Positions 61,513 to 64,000 of a stretch of DNA of 64,000 bases are shown here, one piece after another. The notes below the pieces were generated by a model. That model had not been told where the DNA came from, searched no databases, and worked only from the letters and a program-made list of their open reading frames with translations. Location of the stretch: the NCBI GenBank assembly GCA_050010035.1, contig JBEKLU010000010.1, forward strand, positions 10,759-74,758, written 5' to 3'. Numbering within the stretch: position 1 is the first letter of the stretch; every line of letters starts with the position of its first letter. Origin of the DNA: Roseiarcus sp050010035 (lineage in GTDB: Bacteria > Pseudomonadota > Alphaproteobacteria > Rhizobiales > Beijerinckiaceae). The position numbers and the translations under genes are program-made.

Positions 61513-62442
61513 ATGGCCAAGCGTAAAGTCATCATCAGTTGCGCCGTCACAGGCTCGATTCACACGCCCACCATGTCGCCTCACCTGCCGGTGACGCCGA
61601 CGGAGATCGCGGAGTCGGCGCTGGGGGCGGCCGAGGCGGGCGCGGCGATCGTCCATCTGCACGCGCGCAACCCGGTCGACGGCCGACCGGACCAGAGCCC
61701 CGAGGCGTTCGAGCCGTTTCTGCGATTGATCAAGCAATCCTCGAACGTCGTCGTCAATCTGACCACCGGCGGCTCGCCCTACATGACCGTCGAGGAGCGC
61801 GTGCGGCCGGCCGCCAAATGGCGCCCCGAGATCGCCTCGCTCAATATGGGTTCGATGAACTTCGGCCTGTTTCCGATGCTCAAGCGCTACAAGGAGTTCA
61901 AGCACGACTGGGAGCCGAAGATGCTCGAGGGCTCCCACGACCTCGTCTTCCGAAACAGCTACAAGGACATCCGCTACGCCCTGGATACGCTGAACGCGAC
62001 GGGCGCGCGTTACGAGTTCGAGTGTTACGACACGAGCCACCTCTACAACCTGCACTACTTCCTGAGCGAGGGGCTGGTGAAGCCGCCCCTGTTCATCCAG
62101 ACCTGTTTCGGCCTGCTCGGCGGCATCGGCGCGCATCCCGAAGACGTCATGCACATGAAACGCACCGCCGACCGATTGTTCGGCGACGCGTACCGCTGGT
62201 CGGTCCTGGGCGCCGGACGCAACCAGATGCCGGTCGCGGCGATGGCCGCCTCGATGGGCGGCAATGTCCGCGTCGGGCTGGAGGACAGCCTCTGGCTGGG
62301 GGCCGGGCAGCTCGCGCCGTCGAACGCGTCTCAGGTTCGCCAGGTTCGGCAGATCATCGAGGGCCTCGGGCTCGAGGCGGCGACGCCCGAGGAAGCTCGC
62401 GAGATCCTGGCGCTCAAGGGCGGCGACCGCGTCGAATTCTGA
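61513..62442 (+). CDS. Beta-keto acid cleavage enzyme (BKACE, DUF849 family)
   Basis: 309 residues from ATG 61513 with GGGGAG upstream. IISCAVTGSIHTPTMSPHLPVTP, IVHLHARNPVDGRPDQS with the zinc histidines His48 and His50, VNLTTGGSPYMTVEERV, SLNMGSMNFG, and a C-terminal GNVRVGLEDSLWL. BKACEs condense a beta-keto acid with acetyl-CoA and release acetoacetate plus a shortened acyl-CoA; Kce of lysine fermentation is the founder. The substrate is unknown. Its place between ring-opening and beta-oxidation genes suggests a beta-keto acid arising in the alicyclic pathway. Confidence 0.9.
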   Translation: MAKRKVIISCAVTGSIHTPTMSPHLPVTPTEIAESALGAAEAGAAIVHLHARNPVDGRPDQSPEAFEPFLRLIKQSSNVVVNLTTGGSPYMTVEERVRPAAKWRPEIASLNMGSMNFGLFPMLKRYKEFKHDWEPKMLEGSHDLVFRNSYKDIRYALDTLNATGARYEFECYDTSHLYNLHYFLSEGLVKPPLFIQTCFGLLGGIGAHPEDVMHMKRTADRLFGDAYRWSVLGAGRNQMPVAAMAASMGGNVRVGLEDSLWLGAGQLAPSNASQVRQVRQIIEGLGLEAATPEEAREILALKGGDRVEF

Positions 62443-62575
62443 TCGCCCGCCCGCCGCCGCTGCGCGAAAGACGTCCGCGGTCGCCGACCGTTCGGCCGAC
62501 CGCGGTTCGCGACGACGCCGGTCGGGCGCGCCAGGCCTCTTCCATCACCGCCCGCACTCCCGAGAGAACGCAGCC

Positions 62576-63883
62576 ATGACGCCGCAGCTCCGACAGTTTC
62601 GCCTCGAATTCAAAGACAACGGCCTCGTCCACCTGGTTTTCGACGCGCCGGGGCTGACGATGAACGTCTTCTCCGACGCCGCGATCGTGGAGCTCGGCGT
62701 CTTCGCGCACTGGCTCGCGGTCAGCGACGCGCGCGGCGCGTTGATCCGCTCGGGCAAGCAAAGCGGATTCTGCGCCGGCGCGAACCTGCCCGAAATCTGG
62801 GCGTCCTACGACATGGTCACGAGGACGCCGCCGCACCTGCGCTTCACCGTCGCCTTCGACCATTTCTTTCGTATGAGCCTGGCGATGCGCGCGCTGGAGA
62901 CCTGCGGCAAGCCGGTCGCCGCGGCTCTCGCCGGCCTCGCGCTCGGGGGCGGCTGCGAACTCGCCCTCGCCGCGCACTACCGGGTGTTGGTCGACGATCC
63001 GCGCGCTACGCTCGGCCTGCCCGAATCGTTGGTCGGCCTGTTGCCGGGCGCGGGCGGCACCCAACGCCTGCCGCGATTGATCGGCGTCGAGGCGGCGATG
63101 CCGATCCTGTTGGATGGCGCGCGACTGTCCGGCCGAGCCGCGCTCGAGGCCGGACTGGTCGACGCGCTGGTTGCTCCCGGCGAGGAGATCGCAGCGGCGG
63201 AGGCCTGGCTGCTGTCGGCGCCGGCGCCGACCCAGCCCTGGGATCGCGTCGATTGGATTGCGCCCGCGCCGGCCGTGGCGAGCGCCGCGCTGGCGCCCGT
63301 GCGGCGCGAGGTTCTCGCCAAGTCGCTGGGTCATTATCCCGCCCTGTTCGCCATCCTGGACTGCGTCGAGTTCGGCCTGCCGCAAGGCTTCGAAGGCGCG
63401 ATCCGCAGCGAAATGGCGCTCTTTGCCCACCTGATCATGCGGCCCGAGCCGCGCAATATGATCCAGACGCAGTTCCTGGGAAGGGTCGAATACGACCGCC
63501 TCGTGCGGAAGGGGCAATTGCCGGCGTTCGTCGGGGAGGTCGTGGCGAAGGTTCGCGCGATTCTCGATCAGGCGAAGCCCGACGCCGAGGCGCTCGCGGC
63601 CGCCGGCTTCACCGGCCTCGGCCGCGAGGTCGCCCCCGTCCGCACGCGCGTGGCTCCGGGATATTGGGTCGAAGGCGCGGACGGCGATCCTCGCGCGGCG
63701 CGCTCGCTCGCTGTCCTCGACCGGATCAGCGAAGCGGTTTCGCCTTGGGCCGCGACTCGTTCGCACGAAGACTTGCGGATCGCCGACTACGCGGTGATCC
63801 GAGAAACCGGATACCCTGCTTATCTCGGCGGCCCGTTCTCATTCGGCGCGCGCAACGCTGGGAAGGACTCGTCTCGATCATGA
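62576..63883 (+). CDS. Enoyl-CoA hydratase with FadB-like C-terminal extension
   Basis: 435 residues from ATG 62576. Residues ~1-190 are a crotonase domain as in FadB/FadJ: GLTMNVFSDAAI, KQSGFCAGANL, LAGLALGGGCELALAAHYRV, LGLPESLVGLLPGAGGTQRLPRLIG with both catalytic Glu. The linker of FadB follows, then no NAD-binding domain, yet the tail DYAVIRETGYPAYLGGPFSF resembles the very end of FadB/FadJ. The dehydrogenase function would have to come from another protein such as that at 20207-21514. It lies 134 nt after the BKACE gene and overlaps etfB by four bases. Confidence 0.84.
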   Translation: MTPQLRQFRLEFKDNGLVHLVFDAPGLTMNVFSDAAIVELGVFAHWLAVSDARGALIRSGKQSGFCAGANLPEIWASYDMVTRTPPHLRFTVAFDHFFRMSLAMRALETCGKPVAAALAGLALGGGCELALAAHYRVLVDDPRATLGLPESLVGLLPGAGGTQRLPRLIGVEAAMPILLDGARLSGRAALEAGLVDALVAPGEEIAAAEAWLLSAPAPTQPWDRVDWIAPAPAVASAALAPVRREVLAKSLGHYPALFAILDCVEFGLPQGFEGAIRSEMALFAHLIMRPEPRNMIQTQFLGRVEYDRLVRKGQLPAFVGEVVAKVRAILDQAKPDAEALAAAGFTGLGREVAPVRTRVAPGYWVEGADGDPRAARSLAVLDRISEAVSPWAATRSHEDLRIADYAVIRETGYPAYLGGPFSFGARNAGKDSSRS

Positions 63884-64000
63884 AGATTCTCGTGCCCGTG
63901 AAACGGGTGGTCGACTACAACGTGAAGATCCGGATCAAGTCGGACGGGTCCGGCGTCGAGCTGGCCAACGTGAAGATGTCGATGAACCCGTTCGACGAGA
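63880..64000 (+). CDS. etfB: Electron transfer flavoprotein beta subunit, 5' part
   Basis: The first 40 codons are present: MKILVPVKRVVDYNVKIRIK, then GVELANVKMSMNPFDE, the characteristic start of EtfB with the adenine-nucleotide-binding CVKRV/PVKRV and MNPFDE elements. The gene runs off the window. ETF accepts electrons from acyl-CoA dehydrogenases, which explains its place in this operon. Its ATG overlaps the hydratase stop (ATGA). Confidence 0.95.
   Translation, partial: MKILVPVKRVVDYNVKIRIKSDGSGVELANVKMSMNPFDE

Noticed and set aside
1..64000. CRISPR arrays, tRNA or rRNA genes, prophage or conjugation genes
   Set aside because: I saw no regularly spaced repeats, no tRNA cloverleaf with a TTCRA arm, no rRNA and no phage or transfer genes. 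A tRNAscan or CRISPR search could still find something missed by eye.

Overview
The window is a high-GC segment of an alphaproteobacterial chromosome. The left end points to Hyphomicrobiales (Rhizobiales): an nth-DUF2244 pair, a thiE-like gene with a Sel1-repeat gene, and DUF1465 (RcdA-type) and DUF1192 genes close together. The genus cannot be read from the sequence; a Beijerinckiaceae-, Methylocystaceae- or Rhodopseudomonas-like organism would fit.

Layout. Positions 1-5.9 kb hold ordinary genes plus the 3' end of a large calpain-like (C2) protease. Positions 5.9-6.8 kb hold the truncated N-terminus of an IS630-type transposase, which marks the edge of an accessory region. From 6.8 kb to the right end nearly every gene handles acyl-CoA esters: two branched-chain-amino-acid-type (Liv) ABC uptake systems with three substrate-binding proteins, two AMP-forming acyl-CoA ligases, four acyl-CoA dehydrogenases, four enoyl-CoA hydratase-fold proteins (one BadI-like), three MaoC hydratases, six SDR dehydrogenases, a 3-hydroxyacyl-CoA dehydrogenase, a thiolase with an HMG-CoA-synthase/DUF35 fusion, a CitE-like lyase, a BKACE, a class-I CoA-transferase, an AMACR-like racemase, a fused B12 mutase (IcmF), a TesB thioesterase and the start of etfB.

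The clearest pathway marker lies at 58.1-60.2 kb: a MarR regulator, a BadH-like 2-hydroxycyclohexanecarboxyl-CoA dehydrogenase and a BadI-like 2-ketocyclohexanecarboxyl-CoA ring hydrolase. With an AliA-like ligase (12.0 kb) and an AliB-like dehydrogenase (42.8 kb) this indicates growth on alicyclic carboxylates, with ring opening to a pimeloyl-CoA-type product and beta-oxidation. The mutase, racemase, CitE/MaoC pair and three acyl-CoA-kinase-like phosphotransferases suggest that branched or hydroxylated substrates (terpenoid- or naphthenic-acid-like) are also handled; the actual substrate is inference.

Two patterns stand out. First, almost every promoter region of the catabolic island carries a variant of one 14-bp palindrome, RTAYGCTAGCRTAY, overlapping or next to a recognisable -35/-10 pair. 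This suggests that about a dozen transcription units form one regulon, possibly controlled by the two paralogous MarR proteins encoded here. Second, APH-type phosphotransferases related in type to LvaA (hydroxyacyl-CoA kinase) are twice co-transcribed with paralogous histidine phosphatases, and once with a small LvaB-like partner candidate. This would be a kinase/phosphatase module for hydroxyacyl-CoA metabolism. Decay is visible at a CoA-transferase stub (21.5 kb), a frameshifted nitronate monooxygenase gene (48.3 kb) and the transposase remnant.
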